Below are positions 1-5,739 of a stretch of DNA of 11,564 nucleotides, one piece after another. The notes beneath the pieces were generated by a model. It was not told where the DNA came from and made no database searches. It saw nothing but the letters and a program-made list of their open reading frames with translations. Origin of the DNA: CAYFFZ01 sp049976505 (lineage in GTDB: Archaea > Thermoproteota > Nitrososphaeria > Conexivisphaerales > UBA164); the NCBI GenBank assembly GCA_049976505.1, contig JBMFIC010000020.1, forward strand, positions 1 to 11,564. The letters are read 5' to 3'. How positions within the stretch are numbered: position 1 is the first letter of the stretch; every line of letters begins with the position of its first letter. The translations under genes and the position numbers were made by a program.

Positions 1-48
1 GAATAGGCAGAAATGCTAAATTCTAAATTTTTGCATGGAAAGTATATA
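1..48 (+). promoter_or_regulatory. Promoter of the cas2-csa1-cas1-cas4-csa3 operon
   Basis: A TATA box (TATATA, 43-48) is preceded by a purine-rich BRE-like GGAAAG (37-42). There are 26 nt from its end to the cas2 ATG at 75. Archaeal transcription normally starts about 25 nt after the TATA box, so the cas2 message should be leaderless or nearly so, and no Shine-Dalgarno sequence is visible. Upstream, GAATAGGCAGAAATGC (1-16) and TTGCA (31-35) recur at the same spacing before csa5 on the opposite strand. The shared upstream block is a candidate operator, plausibly for Csa3. That assignment is inference. Confidence 0.75.
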
Positions 49-74
49 CGATCCTCTTTGACTTTCAGAGCTGG

Positions 75-359
75 ATGAGGCTCCTGGTTATTTACGACAT
101 ATCGGACAACGCAATGAGGCTCAGGATAATGAACAGGCTCTTCTCCAAGGGCCTGAGGAGGATAAACCTGAGCGGCTACATAGGGAGCTTCAACAGAAAC
201 GACTTCGAGCCCCTTCTTCTATCTCTGAAACAGTACGTAGCTGGGGAGAGGGACTCGCTGTACGCGATACCGATAGAGGAGAGCGAGGTTAAGAGGATCA
301 GAATAATAGAGAGGGCAGGAATAAGGGGCGTTGATGACGAGACCATATCGGTAGCTTGA
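75..359 (+). CDS. cas2: Cas2, spacer-acquisition protein
   Basis: Cas2 is the small ferredoxin-fold protein that bridges two Cas1 dimers in the integration complex inserting new spacers. The 94-residue length fits the family. The N terminus MRLLVIYDISD is the classic first beta strand, with the conserved Asp at residue 8. GLRRINLSGYIG (about 27-38) matches the second conserved Cas2 segment, where most relatives have an aromatic residue instead of the Asn-Leu-Ser. It is the first gene of its operon, unlike the common Sulfolobus order in which csa1 leads. The ATG at 75 lies 26 nt after the TATA box, so it is probably translated from a leaderless transcript. The stop at 357-359 almost touches csa1. 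Confidence 0.95.
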   Translation: MRLLVIYDISDNAMRLRIMNRLFSKGLRRINLSGYIGSFNRNDFEPLLLSLKQYVAGERDSLYAIPIEESEVKRIRIIERAGIRGVDDETISVA

Positions 360-361
360 GA

Positions 362-1228
362 ATGTACATACTCTCGCACGACGACATCGTTAAGCTCAAC
401 GAGGTCCTCAGAAGGGCAAGGGAGTCCGGAGTCAGCGAAGATCTAAGGGGATGGAGCTGGAGGACGCCTCCACTCATGCCGCCCTACCAGGAAAGGCTTC
501 CCAACTACCTGATAGCATCCAGGTACTGCGAGACTGGAAGGGACGTGTACGTCTCAAGGGTGCTGGGGATAAGGGGCGAGGAGACCGAGCCCATAAGCAC
601 GGGAACGCTCGTCCACAGGGTCGTTTACGAAACCCTAGGTGCCATCATGGAGAGCGGCGAGCCCCCGGGATTCAGCTCGCTTGGGGTTTCTGAAAAGGAG
701 GGGCTGCTCAGGCAGGTCTACGACTACACAGCAGCCTCAGCGATGGCCGCTCTAGCGGAGGTGAGGTCGAGGTTTCCATTCATGCCATCAAGGGACGTTT
801 CAAGGATCGGGCTTCCTTTTCTCCTGGAGTTCAGGGTGGACGGCTCGATGCTCGGCCTCTCTAGCAGCCTCTCGGTTGACGCGTTCGACTACCTGAGAAG
901 GATCGTGTTTGACCTGAAGTACCTTAGGCCAGAGAGCAGGCCCGAGCCATGGAGGAGGCTTTACGTGACGGGCTACGCGCTTGTGCTCGAGTCGATATAT
1001 GAGGTGCCAGTAGATGCTGGATGTCTGGTTTACGTGAAGTTCAGGGAAGGGAAGCTAATGGTCAGCAGGGACATATTCTTCATATCGGACGAGCTCAGGA
1101 GGGAGTGGATAGAGGAGAGGGACAGAAAGCTGGAGATCGCCGCCGGGAGGGTTGACCCAGGGCTCCCCAGGGTCTGCTATGATGCCTGTCCTTACCGCTC
1201 GTACTGTCTGAGGGGGAGGCTTGGATGA
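362..1228 (+). CDS. csa1: Csa1, Cas4-like iron-sulfur nuclease of type I-A
   Basis: Csa1 is a RecB/Cas4-related protein limited to type I-A systems. It is thought to work with Cas1, Cas2 and Cas4 in preparing spacer DNA. The gene encodes 288 residues from the ATG. Nuclease-like residues are visible: His85 in GTLVH, Asp173 in LSVDAF, and Asp184-x-Lys186 in VFDLKY. Four cysteines fit an Fe-S cluster as in Cas4: Cys56 in SRYCE, then Cys272, Cys276 and Cys282 in CYDACPYRSYC at the C terminus. I chose ATG 362, two bases after the cas2 stop. A TTG at 356 overlaps that stop as TTGA and would add two residues. The end overlaps cas1 by 4 nt (ATGA), indicating translational coupling. A decayed copy of the middle and end of this gene lies at 3850-4032. 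Confidence 0.92.
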   Translation: MYILSHDDIVKLNEVLRRARESGVSEDLRGWSWRTPPLMPPYQERLPNYLIASRYCETGRDVYVSRVLGIRGEETEPISTGTLVHRVVYETLGAIMESGEPPGFSSLGVSEKEGLLRQVYDYTAASAMAALAEVRSRFPFMPSRDVSRIGLPFLLEFRVDGSMLGLSSSLSVDAFDYLRRIVFDLKYLRPESRPEPWRRLYVTGYALVLESIYEVPVDAGCLVYVKFREGKLMVSRDIFFISDELRREWIEERDRKLEIAAGRVDPGLPRVCYDACPYRSYCLRGRLG

Positions 1229-2193
1229 GGGCCCTCGTGGTCCAGGGCTACGGGAAGAGCATAGGCTACAGAGACGGAAGCATAGTTGTGAGGGAGAAGG
1301 GAAGGACCGTTGGGCGATACGCCCCGGGCGAGCTCGACCAGGTTGTCGTCATCGGCAGCGCATCAATATCAACTCCGGCGATCAGGGCGCTCTCCGAGGC
1401 AGGATGCGACGTGCTTTTCATCTCGTGGAGGGGCGAGCTCTACGCGAGGCTCTCCTTCCCCGAGATGAGGACCGTTGCCACGAGGAGGGAGCAGTACGCT
1501 GCGTACGATGACGAGAGGGGAGGGCACATAGCCAGGGAGGTGCTAAGGGCAAAGCTCAGGAACCAGTACTATTATCTCATGACGCTCCAGAAGCTCTCGT
1601 CCGGCGAGAAGGCAGAAGCCATAGCGAGGGAGAGGGAGCTGATAAGGGCCTGCTTGGACAGGCTGGACGAGCACAGTGGGAGGCCCGATGATGTGAGGGA
1701 GGCCCTTCTTGGCCTTGAGGGCGAGGCGGCCTCAGCGTACTTCAGGGCAATATCCAGGTACCTCCCAGAGGGGACGTTCGACGGAAGGACAGGGAGAGGG
1801 GCAACCGACCCGGTGAACTCCATGCTGAACTACGGCTACGCCGTGCTGATGGGGGCTGTATGGAGGGGGGTTCATATGGCCGGGCTTGACCCCTACGCAG
1901 GATACCTGCATGCCGACAGGCCAGGAAAGCCAAGCCTAGTTCTTGACCTGATGGAGATGTTCAGGACCCAGGTGGTCGACAGGGTCGTTGTGCAGATGGT
2001 CAGGGATGGAGCTCCCACGGGGGACTGGAGAACGGACCTCGCGGAAAGGGTAATATCAAGGCTCTCAGAGAGGGTCTACTTCAGGGACAGCAGGCTCGAG
2101 CTATCGCAGGTGGCTGTAGTGGTCTCAAGGGAGCTGGCGGCCTACCTGAGAGGTGAGAGGAGCGGCTTTGAGGGCTTCTACCTCAGCTGGTAG
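1225..2193 (+). CDS. cas1: Cas1, CRISPR integrase
   Basis: Cas1 is the metal-dependent integrase that joins new spacers to the leader end of the array, together with Cas2. The 322 residues fit the family. The N-terminal beta domain (about 1-80) includes VVVIGSASISTPAIRAL. The helical catalytic domain has Glu165 in LLGLEGEAASAYF, His229 in GYLHADRPGKPSLVLD, then Asp241 and Glu244, so the usual Glu/His/acidic metal site is intact. The ATG overlaps the csa1 stop as ATGA, with a purine-rich GGGGGAGG ribosome site a few bases upstream. The 3' end overlaps the start region of cas4. What looks like the first 13 codons of a second cas1 survives at 4047-4088. Confidence 0.96.
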   Translation: MRALVVQGYGKSIGYRDGSIVVREKGRTVGRYAPGELDQVVVIGSASISTPAIRALSEAGCDVLFISWRGELYARLSFPEMRTVATRREQYAAYDDERGGHIAREVLRAKLRNQYYYLMTLQKLSSGEKAEAIARERELIRACLDRLDEHSGRPDDVREALLGLEGEAASAYFRAISRYLPEGTFDGRTGRGATDPVNSMLNYGYAVLMGAVWRGVHMAGLDPYAGYLHADRPGKPSLVLDLMEMFRTQVVDRVVVQMVRDGAPTGDWRTDLAERVISRLSERVYFRDSRLELSQVAVVVSRELAAYLRGERSGFEGFYLSW

Positions 2194-2761
2194 CTTCAGC
2201 CCTTCAGACCTCTATCAGTTCTACTACTGCAGGAGGAAGCCCGTGCTTGAGAGGGTCTACGGCGTGAAAAGAGCGATGAAGGACAAGATGCTGCTGGGAA
2301 AGCAGGAGCATGAAGCAGAAAGAAGGAGGCTCATGGAGAGGGCCGAGCTCTACGGGATCAGGAGGGAGGACGTTGAGTGGGTCCGCGAGGGCGAGTGCAT
2401 GAGCTACGGGAGGCTTTCCGGATGTCCAGACCTTCTGCTCAGGATGAAGGATGGAAGCCTCTTCGTGGTTGAGCTGAAGCTGACCGACTACCCGGTGGAT
2501 ACGTACGCGAGGAGGATTCAGATCTACGCATACGCCTACCTGGTGAAGAAGGCCCTCGGGGCTGAGAGGGTCTCCGCGCTGCTTTACTACGTCTCGCAGA
2601 GGAGGGCGGTCAGGGTGCCTCTTCCCGATAACCTGGAAGAAGCAGTGGAGTCCGCTCTGGATGAGCTTGAGAGGGCTCTTGCGTCCGAGAGGCTGCCGCC
2701 AGCTGTCAGGAGCAGCAGGTGCGGATACTGCGAGTACAGCTGGTTCTGCTGGGGCCCTTAA
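2168..2761 (+). CDS. cas4: Cas4, Fe-S 5' exonuclease
   Basis: Cas4 is a RecB-type nuclease with a 4Fe-4S cluster that trims prespacers and helps choose PAM-proximal ends. Counting from the TTG at 2168 (197 residues), the cluster cysteines are Cys21 in FYYCRRK and Cys185, Cys188 and Cys194 in RCGYC...FC. The nuclease residues are His48 in QEHEAE, Asp88 in GCPDLL, Glu102-x-Lys104 in VVELKLTD, and Gln118 in RRIQIYAY. All are intact. I prefer TTG 2168 because GAGGAG lies 5 nt ahead of it. GTG 2153 would add five residues. Either start lies inside the end of cas1, so translation is probably coupled. The stop TAA sits beside the probable promoter of csa3. Confidence 0.94.
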   Translation: MRASTSAGSFSPSDLYQFYYCRRKPVLERVYGVKRAMKDKMLLGKQEHEAERRRLMERAELYGIRREDVEWVREGECMSYGRLSGCPDLLLRMKDGSLFVVELKLTDYPVDTYARRIQIYAYAYLVKKALGAERVSALLYYVSQRRAVRVPLPDNLEEAVESALDELERALASERLPPAVRSSRCGYCEYSWFCWGP

Positions 2762-2768
2762 AGTTAAG

Positions 2769-2775
2769 CTTAAAT
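2769..2775 (+). promoter_or_regulatory. Candidate TATA box for csa3
   Basis: CTTAAAT begins 8 nt after the cas4 stop. Its centre (2772) is 27 nt before the TTG at 2799, the spacing of a leaderless archaeal transcript. The csa3 start has no Shine-Dalgarno sequence. The diverged second csa3 has CTTAAAA in the same place relative to its own start and to a cas4-like stop, which supports a functional element. csa3 may therefore be made separately from the rest of its operon. Confidence 0.45.
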
Positions 2776-2798
2776 GCGAAGCGGGCCTCTTAAAATCG

Positions 2799-3428
2799 TT
2801 GAGCTCTGGGACCGCATACGTGTTTCCGCTGGGGTACGATATAAGCGGGATAGTTAAGGTGATAACGGATCTTCACGACGAGGGCTCGGTAGTGCTGGTC
2901 CTGCCGCAGGATCTTGACAGCAGGGCGAGGTCCTCGCTGGATTCCCTGAGGGCGTTCATCAGCGGACTGAACGCCAGGGGGTCCCGGTATGAGATAGAAG
3001 AGGTGAAGGTGACGTTTGATCCGCAGAGGGATATATCGGCGCTGATAGGAGCCCTCTCAAGCTTCGGCACAAGGCGCTTCTACATAACAGGAGGGATGAG
3101 GTACCTGGCCCTCCTGGTGTACTACGCGGCCTCATTCTTCGAATCCCCGGCAAGCGTCCTGGTGGAGGAGAACTCATCCATGCTGACCTTCCCACCGCTC
3201 CCAGCCAGAAGGCTGAAGGCTGCCCAGATGGCCGTTCTGAGGGAGCTGATGGAAGGACCAATGAGCGTTAGGCAGCTGTCGCAGAGGCTGGGGAGGAGCC
3301 AGGCGGCGCTCAGCAGGACAATTTCCGTGCTGCTCGGCATGCAGGCTGTTTCACGGGATGGCAGGCTGTACAGGATCACGGAGCTGGGCAAGGCCATAAC
3401 AGGGCTGCAGGAGCTCCAGGCGGATTAA
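2799..3428 (+). CDS. csa3: Csa3, CARF-wHTH transcription regulator
   Basis: Csa3 proteins pair an N-terminal CARF domain, which can bind cyclic oligoadenylate, with a C-terminal winged helix. In Sulfolobus, Csa3 paralogues activate acquisition genes or control interference genes. From the TTG at 2799 the protein has 209 residues. The CARF part is about 1-130, starting with AYVFPLGYD and including the GGMRY loop (98-102). The winged helix is about 141-200, from GPMSVRQLSQRLGRSQAALS through a wing ending RITELGKAI. I chose TTG 2799 because it places the CARF first strand at the N terminus, as in the family; longer upstream readings run through cas4. It is the likely regulator of the two matching outer promoters (inference). 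A second, strongly diverged copy lies at 4212-4832. Confidence 0.88.
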   Translation: MSSGTAYVFPLGYDISGIVKVITDLHDEGSVVLVLPQDLDSRARSSLDSLRAFISGLNARGSRYEIEEVKVTFDPQRDISALIGALSSFGTRRFYITGGMRYLALLVYYAASFFESPASVLVEENSSMLTFPPLPARRLKAAQMAVLRELMEGPMSVRQLSQRLGRSQAALSRTISVLLGMQAVSRDGRLYRITELGKAITGLQELQAD

Positions 3429-3431
3429 CTA

Positions 3432-3481
3432 ACCATCCGGGCGTTGGCTTCGCTGAGACGATGGTCCAGGACCATTCGGGC
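3432..3481. repeat. Dyad and direct repeat just after csa3
   Basis: ATGGTCC-A-GGACCAT (3461-3475) is a perfect inverted repeat with 7-nt arms. ACCATCCGGGC (3432-3442) and ACCATTCGGGC (3471-3481) form an 11-nt direct repeat with one mismatch, and the second copy overlaps the dyad. The set starts 4 nt after the csa3 stop. It could be a regulator site or an RNA hairpin at the end of the operon. No strong T-run follows on the plus strand. The rest of 3482-3585 shows nothing I can support. Confidence 0.4.
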
Positions 3482-3585
3482 TCTTCTAGATTCAGAGCAG
3501 GCCTGCTTAGCATGCTCCAAACTTGAGGAGCATTGGATAAGGATAAGAATTTTGTTCGCTGGCTCGCTGAGATCAGGCCACAGTT

Positions 3586-3591
3586 AAAAAA
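3586..3591 (-). terminator. T-run after minus-strand remnant
   Basis: Read on the minus strand, six consecutive T residues lie 11 nt after the TAG at 3603-3605. Short T-runs terminate archaeal transcription, so this supports the view that the minus-strand remnant was once a real gene with its natural 3' end still present. Confidence 0.35.
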
Positions 3592-3602
3592 GGGTCAGCT
3601 TT

Positions 3603-3884
3603 CTAATCCTTGGAGAAGCTCAGCACGCTGTAGTAGAAGCTTTCGGCCCTTTCCACGCCAACCTGCTTGTTGACGAAGTGATAAAGCACTATAACAGGAG
3701 GTGGCTTTAACATGTGTTCCAGCTGAACGGCTATCTCAACTGGCGCATTAAGGAAAAGGTTTATACTGTCACGTCTTGGCTGGGATCAGCAGAATAGCGT
3801 TATCCTTCTGTACACGCAAACGGCATGATCGACGCATTCGTCAAGCTTTATGTCCTCCAGAAACCTTTCGACAGAGGCCTTCGA
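3603..3884 (-). pseudogene. Unidentified gene fragment with an in-frame stop
   Basis: The minus strand reads 32 codons, one TGA (3788-3786), then 60 codons to TAG. No other stop interrupts it. The composition looks like a real folded protein: FLEDIKLDECVDHAVCVYRR comes before the TGA, and NLFLNAPVEIAVQLEHML, PPPVIVLYHFV and ESFYYSVLSFSKD come after it. There is no credible start codon, and the 5' end runs into the csa1-like remnant at 3850, so the front of the gene is missing. I do not recognise the family. A very weak likeness to the NAYLHEAVELYVAL part of the Cas8a-position protein in this window is noted but not relied on. The same triplets read on the plus strand contain two stops and look less protein-like. 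Confidence 0.4.
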
Positions 3885-4032
3885 TCATTTGAGAAGAATT
3901 GCATTTGACCTGAAGAGCCTTAAGGCCTTGGTGCTGGCCAGAAGTGTGAAAATTGCTCCGTATAACAGGAAACGCGCCGATGCCGGGCTTCCGTGTCCGT
4001 GCCGTGAGCTGTGCCCTTGCAAGGAACGCTGA
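3850..4032 (+). pseudogene. csa1: Shrunken remnant of a second csa1
   Basis: The 60-codon reading contains NLSTEAFDHLRRIAFDLKSL, which aligns with SLSVDAFDYLRRIVFDLKYL of the intact Csa1, including Asp-x-Lys of the nuclease core. A 12-nt stretch, TTTGACCTGAAG, is identical in both genes (908-919 and 3904-3915). After a gap of about 20 residues, ALVLA matches ALVLE. After a second, longer gap, RADAGLP-CPCRELCPC resembles RVDPGLPRVCYDACPY, so part of the C-terminal cysteine motif survives. The N-terminal half and central segments are missing, so the product could not be a working nuclease. It is followed in order by cas1-, cas4- and csa3-like remnants. Confidence 0.7.
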
Positions 4033-4046
4033 TCGAGGAGGACCGA

Positions 4047-4088
4047 TTGAAGGCTCTGTTAGTTCGGGATCATAAAAAGAGCCGATGA
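4047..4088 (+). pseudogene. cas1: Start of a second cas1, cut off after 13 codons
   Basis: A TTG with a good ribosome site (GAGGAGGA, 4035-4042) opens MKALLVRDHKKS, which matches MRALVVQGYGKS at the start of the intact Cas1, then stops at TGA 4086-4088. It lies 14 nt after the csa1-like remnant, in the expected csa1-then-cas1 order. The match is too short to stand alone. The call rests on position, order and the retained ribosome site. The remaining 300 or so codons of cas1 are gone. Confidence 0.5.
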
Positions 4089-4182
4089 AAGCGCGTTGCT
4101 GGACGAAAATCCTGAAGCATCGAAGAGGGCGAAATGCAACCGCCTTGAACCTTTTTCATCATGCTGCAGCGCCGAAGGATAA
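4087..4182 (+). pseudogene. cas4: C-terminal remnant of a second cas4
   Basis: Read from 4087, ESALLDENPEASKRAKCN resembles ESALDELERALASERLPP plus the first cluster Cys region of the intact Cas4 C terminus, and it ends in a Cys-rich CC before TAA 4180-4182. As with the intact cas4, the stop sits directly beside a CTTAAA box and a csa3 reading frame follows. The likeness is short and only moderate. Context makes it credible: a deletion that removed most of cas1 and cas4 would leave this junction. Confidence 0.45.
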
Positions 4183-4190
4183 ACTTAAAA
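4183..4190 (+). promoter_or_regulatory. Candidate TATA box for the second csa3
   Basis: ACTTAAAA lies about 26 nt (centre to start) before the ATG at 4212, matching the box-to-start distance in front of the intact csa3. It directly follows the cas4-like stop codon, again as in the intact copy. It may drive the second csa3 and, through overlap, cas6, since no other promoter is evident for cas6. Confidence 0.4.
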
Positions 4191-4211
4191 GCGCTGACGG
4201 CGACTTTAATA

Positions 4212-4832
4212 ATGTCTGAGATGAATGGGGCGCGCGACTTTCAGCCGGGCCGCGATGCAGGCGGAGTTATGGGGATCATAGTAGGCCTGAGAGGCGGGGT
4301 TCTGGTCCCTTTATTGCCTGAGAGGCTCGACAGGTGGGCAAGATCGTCGCCCACCTCTTTGCAGGCCTTTTTATGCTGGCCAAACGCTGTGGGGTCCAGG
4401 TCTGGGACTAAGGAGTTCAGGTCCACCCTTGATCTGCAGCTGGATATATCGGCGCTCATAAGCGATCTGAGCGCGTTCAAGAGCCGTGGCTTTTACATCA
4501 ACGGCATGCGCTTTGCGCTTCTGCCGGGCCAGGCAGCTTCAACTTCCTGTTCGCCTGTAAGCGTTATACCTGAGGAAGATACGTCCGCGGCCAAAGTGTT
4601 CCCCGCTCCCTCGGGGGAGCTTAAGGGTCCTTCTGAGCCGAAAAATCCGTCTGACGGACCGCTCAGCGTTAAGCTGACATATCTGAAGATCGAAGATGGC
4701 GAAACCACAGCAAGCAGGGCCTTGCGTGGCCTGCAGAGGATCGATGCAGCTCAGGGGAATGGAGGGAGCTTCATAGCAGCTCCGGCTGGCATGGCCCTGG
4801 CCCGTAACGGGGAGCTGTCCGCTGATGCTTAG
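4212..4832 (+). CDS. Diverged, possibly decaying Csa3 paralogue
   Basis: This 206-codon frame aligns with Csa3 along its full length. LVPLLPERLDRWARSS matches LVLPQDLDSRARSS; LDISALISDLSAF matches RDISALIGALSSF; FYINGMRF matches FYITGGMRY; DGPLSVK matches EGPMSVR at the winged helix. GGATATATCGGCGCT is identical in the two genes. Changes look damaging: the GG of the CARF loop is reduced to one Gly, LVYYAASFF has become LPGQAASTS, and much of the helix-turn-helix and wing is replaced. Yet there is no stop or frameshift, and the net length differs by only three codons. The end overlaps cas6 by 8 nt, with the cas6 ribosome site inside it. It could be a second regulator, as Sulfolobus has Csa3a and Csa3b, or a pseudogene kept open by chance or for cas6 translation. 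Confidence 0.55.
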   Translation: MSEMNGARDFQPGRDAGGVMGIIVGLRGGVLVPLLPERLDRWARSSPTSLQAFLCWPNAVGSRSGTKEFRSTLDLQLDISALISDLSAFKSRGFYINGMRFALLPGQAASTSCSPVSVIPEEDTSAAKVFPAPSGELKGPSEPKNPSDGPLSVKLTYLKIEDGETTASRALRGLQRIDAAQGNGGSFIAAPAGMALARNGELSADA

Positions 4833-5700
4833 GTTTTCGTACATAAGGTTCTCGCTCATTTTTCCCAACGGAGCAACGTTGCCTAAATGGATAGGATCGG
4901 CCATAAGGGGAGGGCTCGGGTACGCTCTGAAAGGCTACGTGTGCTCGCCGCCGGCGTGCCCCTACTGCAGAAGCGCGCCGTGCCTGTTCCGCGGCGTATA
5001 CGTTCCTAGAAAAGAAAAGGTGGGCTACGCTCAGCCTCCAAAACCGCTAGCAATAGTTGCGCAGCCTTTCAGCTCTGAAGTTGAGCTGAGGAACGAGGAG
5101 ACGATTTATCTCGATTTCGTCCTTCTTGGAGATTACATAAAGTCGTTCAAGCAGCTTTATGTAGGGCTCGATTACCTGGGCAGGTTCGGTATAGGAGGGG
5201 AGAGGGTTTACGGGCTGAACAGGTTCAGGATTGAAAGCGCCTACGATGCAATTTCAGGCAGAAAGCTCGACGGCAGATCGGAGCCGCCCGAGTACGAGCT
5301 GGAAAGGATAAGCCCGCTGCAGGGCAAGAGGTACATGGTGAGTTCAAGGACCCCTTTCACGGGGCCATATCCGCCCCAGACAGCTGAAGCTTTTCTCAAG
5401 GAGATCTGGAGGAGACTTGTCCTCCTCATAAACGAATACGGTGACGGCTCAAGGCTGGATCTGCCTGAGCCGAAGATGCGCTACATTCTTACCAGGGCTG
5501 AGCGCGTTAAGTACAGGAGGAAGTCCAGCAGAAGCCTGAAGACCGAGTTCGACGGCTGGATGTTCGACTCTGAGGTTGATCTCGAAGGGGCCAGCGAAGC
5601 TGAAAGGTGGCTTATCTCGGCGGGCAGCTTCCTGGGCATGGGCTCTGACTTCACGTTCGGGATGGGCTTCTACAAGTTGCTCGAGCTTCCCGAAAGCTGA
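4825..5700 (+). CDS. cas6: Cas6, pre-crRNA endoribonuclease
   Basis: Cas6 cuts the repeat within pre-crRNA to release crRNAs for the interference complex. The 291-residue protein matches the Cas6 type with an N-terminal RGGLGYALKGYVC segment followed by a cysteine cluster (Cys40, Cys45, Cys48, Cys53; C-x4-C-x2-C-x4-C), then LDYLGRFGIGGERVYG (about 116-130) and the C-terminal glycine-rich loop GSFLGMGSDFTFGMGFYKL typical of RAMP proteins. The catalytic His of some Cas6 proteins cannot be pinned down; this family often lacks a fixed one. The ATG at 4825 lies inside the end of the Csa3 paralogue, with GGGGAG (4809-4814) upstream, so translation may be coupled. It is convergent with cas3''. Confidence 0.9.
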   Translation: MLRFSYIRFSLIFPNGATLPKWIGSAIRGGLGYALKGYVCSPPACPYCRSAPCLFRGVYVPRKEKVGYAQPPKPLAIVAQPFSSEVELRNEETIYLDFVLLGDYIKSFKQLYVGLDYLGRFGIGGERVYGLNRFRIESAYDAISGRKLDGRSEPPEYELERISPLQGKRYMVSSRTPFTGPYPPQTAEAFLKEIWRRLVLLINEYGDGSRLDLPEPKMRYILTRAERVKYRRKSSRSLKTEFDGWMFDSEVDLEGASEAERWLISAGSFLGMGSDFTFGMGFYKLLELPES

Positions 5701-5727
5701 CCTCCTCTCCGCCCTGAAAAGGCGAGG

Positions 5728-5739
5728 CTTTAGCTAAAG
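5728..5739. other. Palindrome at the convergence of the two operons
   Basis: CTTTAGCTAAAG is a perfect 12-nt palindrome that includes the cas3'' stop codon and lies 27 nt after the cas6 stop. It sits where the two convergent operons meet. It could form part of a transcript end on either strand, but no long T-run follows in either direction, so a terminator role is only possible. Confidence 0.3.

Noticed and set aside
2661..2798. N-terminal extension of csa3 back to 2661
   Set aside because: The extension is an out-of-frame reading of the cas4 3' end, and the CARF first strand begins only after 2799.
3533..3673. Short plus-strand frame opening LDKDKNFVRWLAEIRPQLKK after GAGGAG
   Set aside because: Only about 25 codons look protein-like, the rest runs antisense to the minus-strand remnant, and I can match it to no family.
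3595..3905. Plus-strand reading of the 3603-3884 stretch, with VVEAFGPFHANLLVDEV and FQLNGYLNWRIKEK
   Set aside because: It uses the same triplets as the minus-strand remnant but contains two stops. Its apparent openness can be explained as the antisense shadow. A weak likeness to the Csa1 N terminus around FQLNGYL was not strong enough to call.
3429..4824. Insertion sequence as the cause of the disordered region
   Set aside because: No transposase motif, terminal inverted repeats or target duplication were visible; duplicate-block decay explains most of it.
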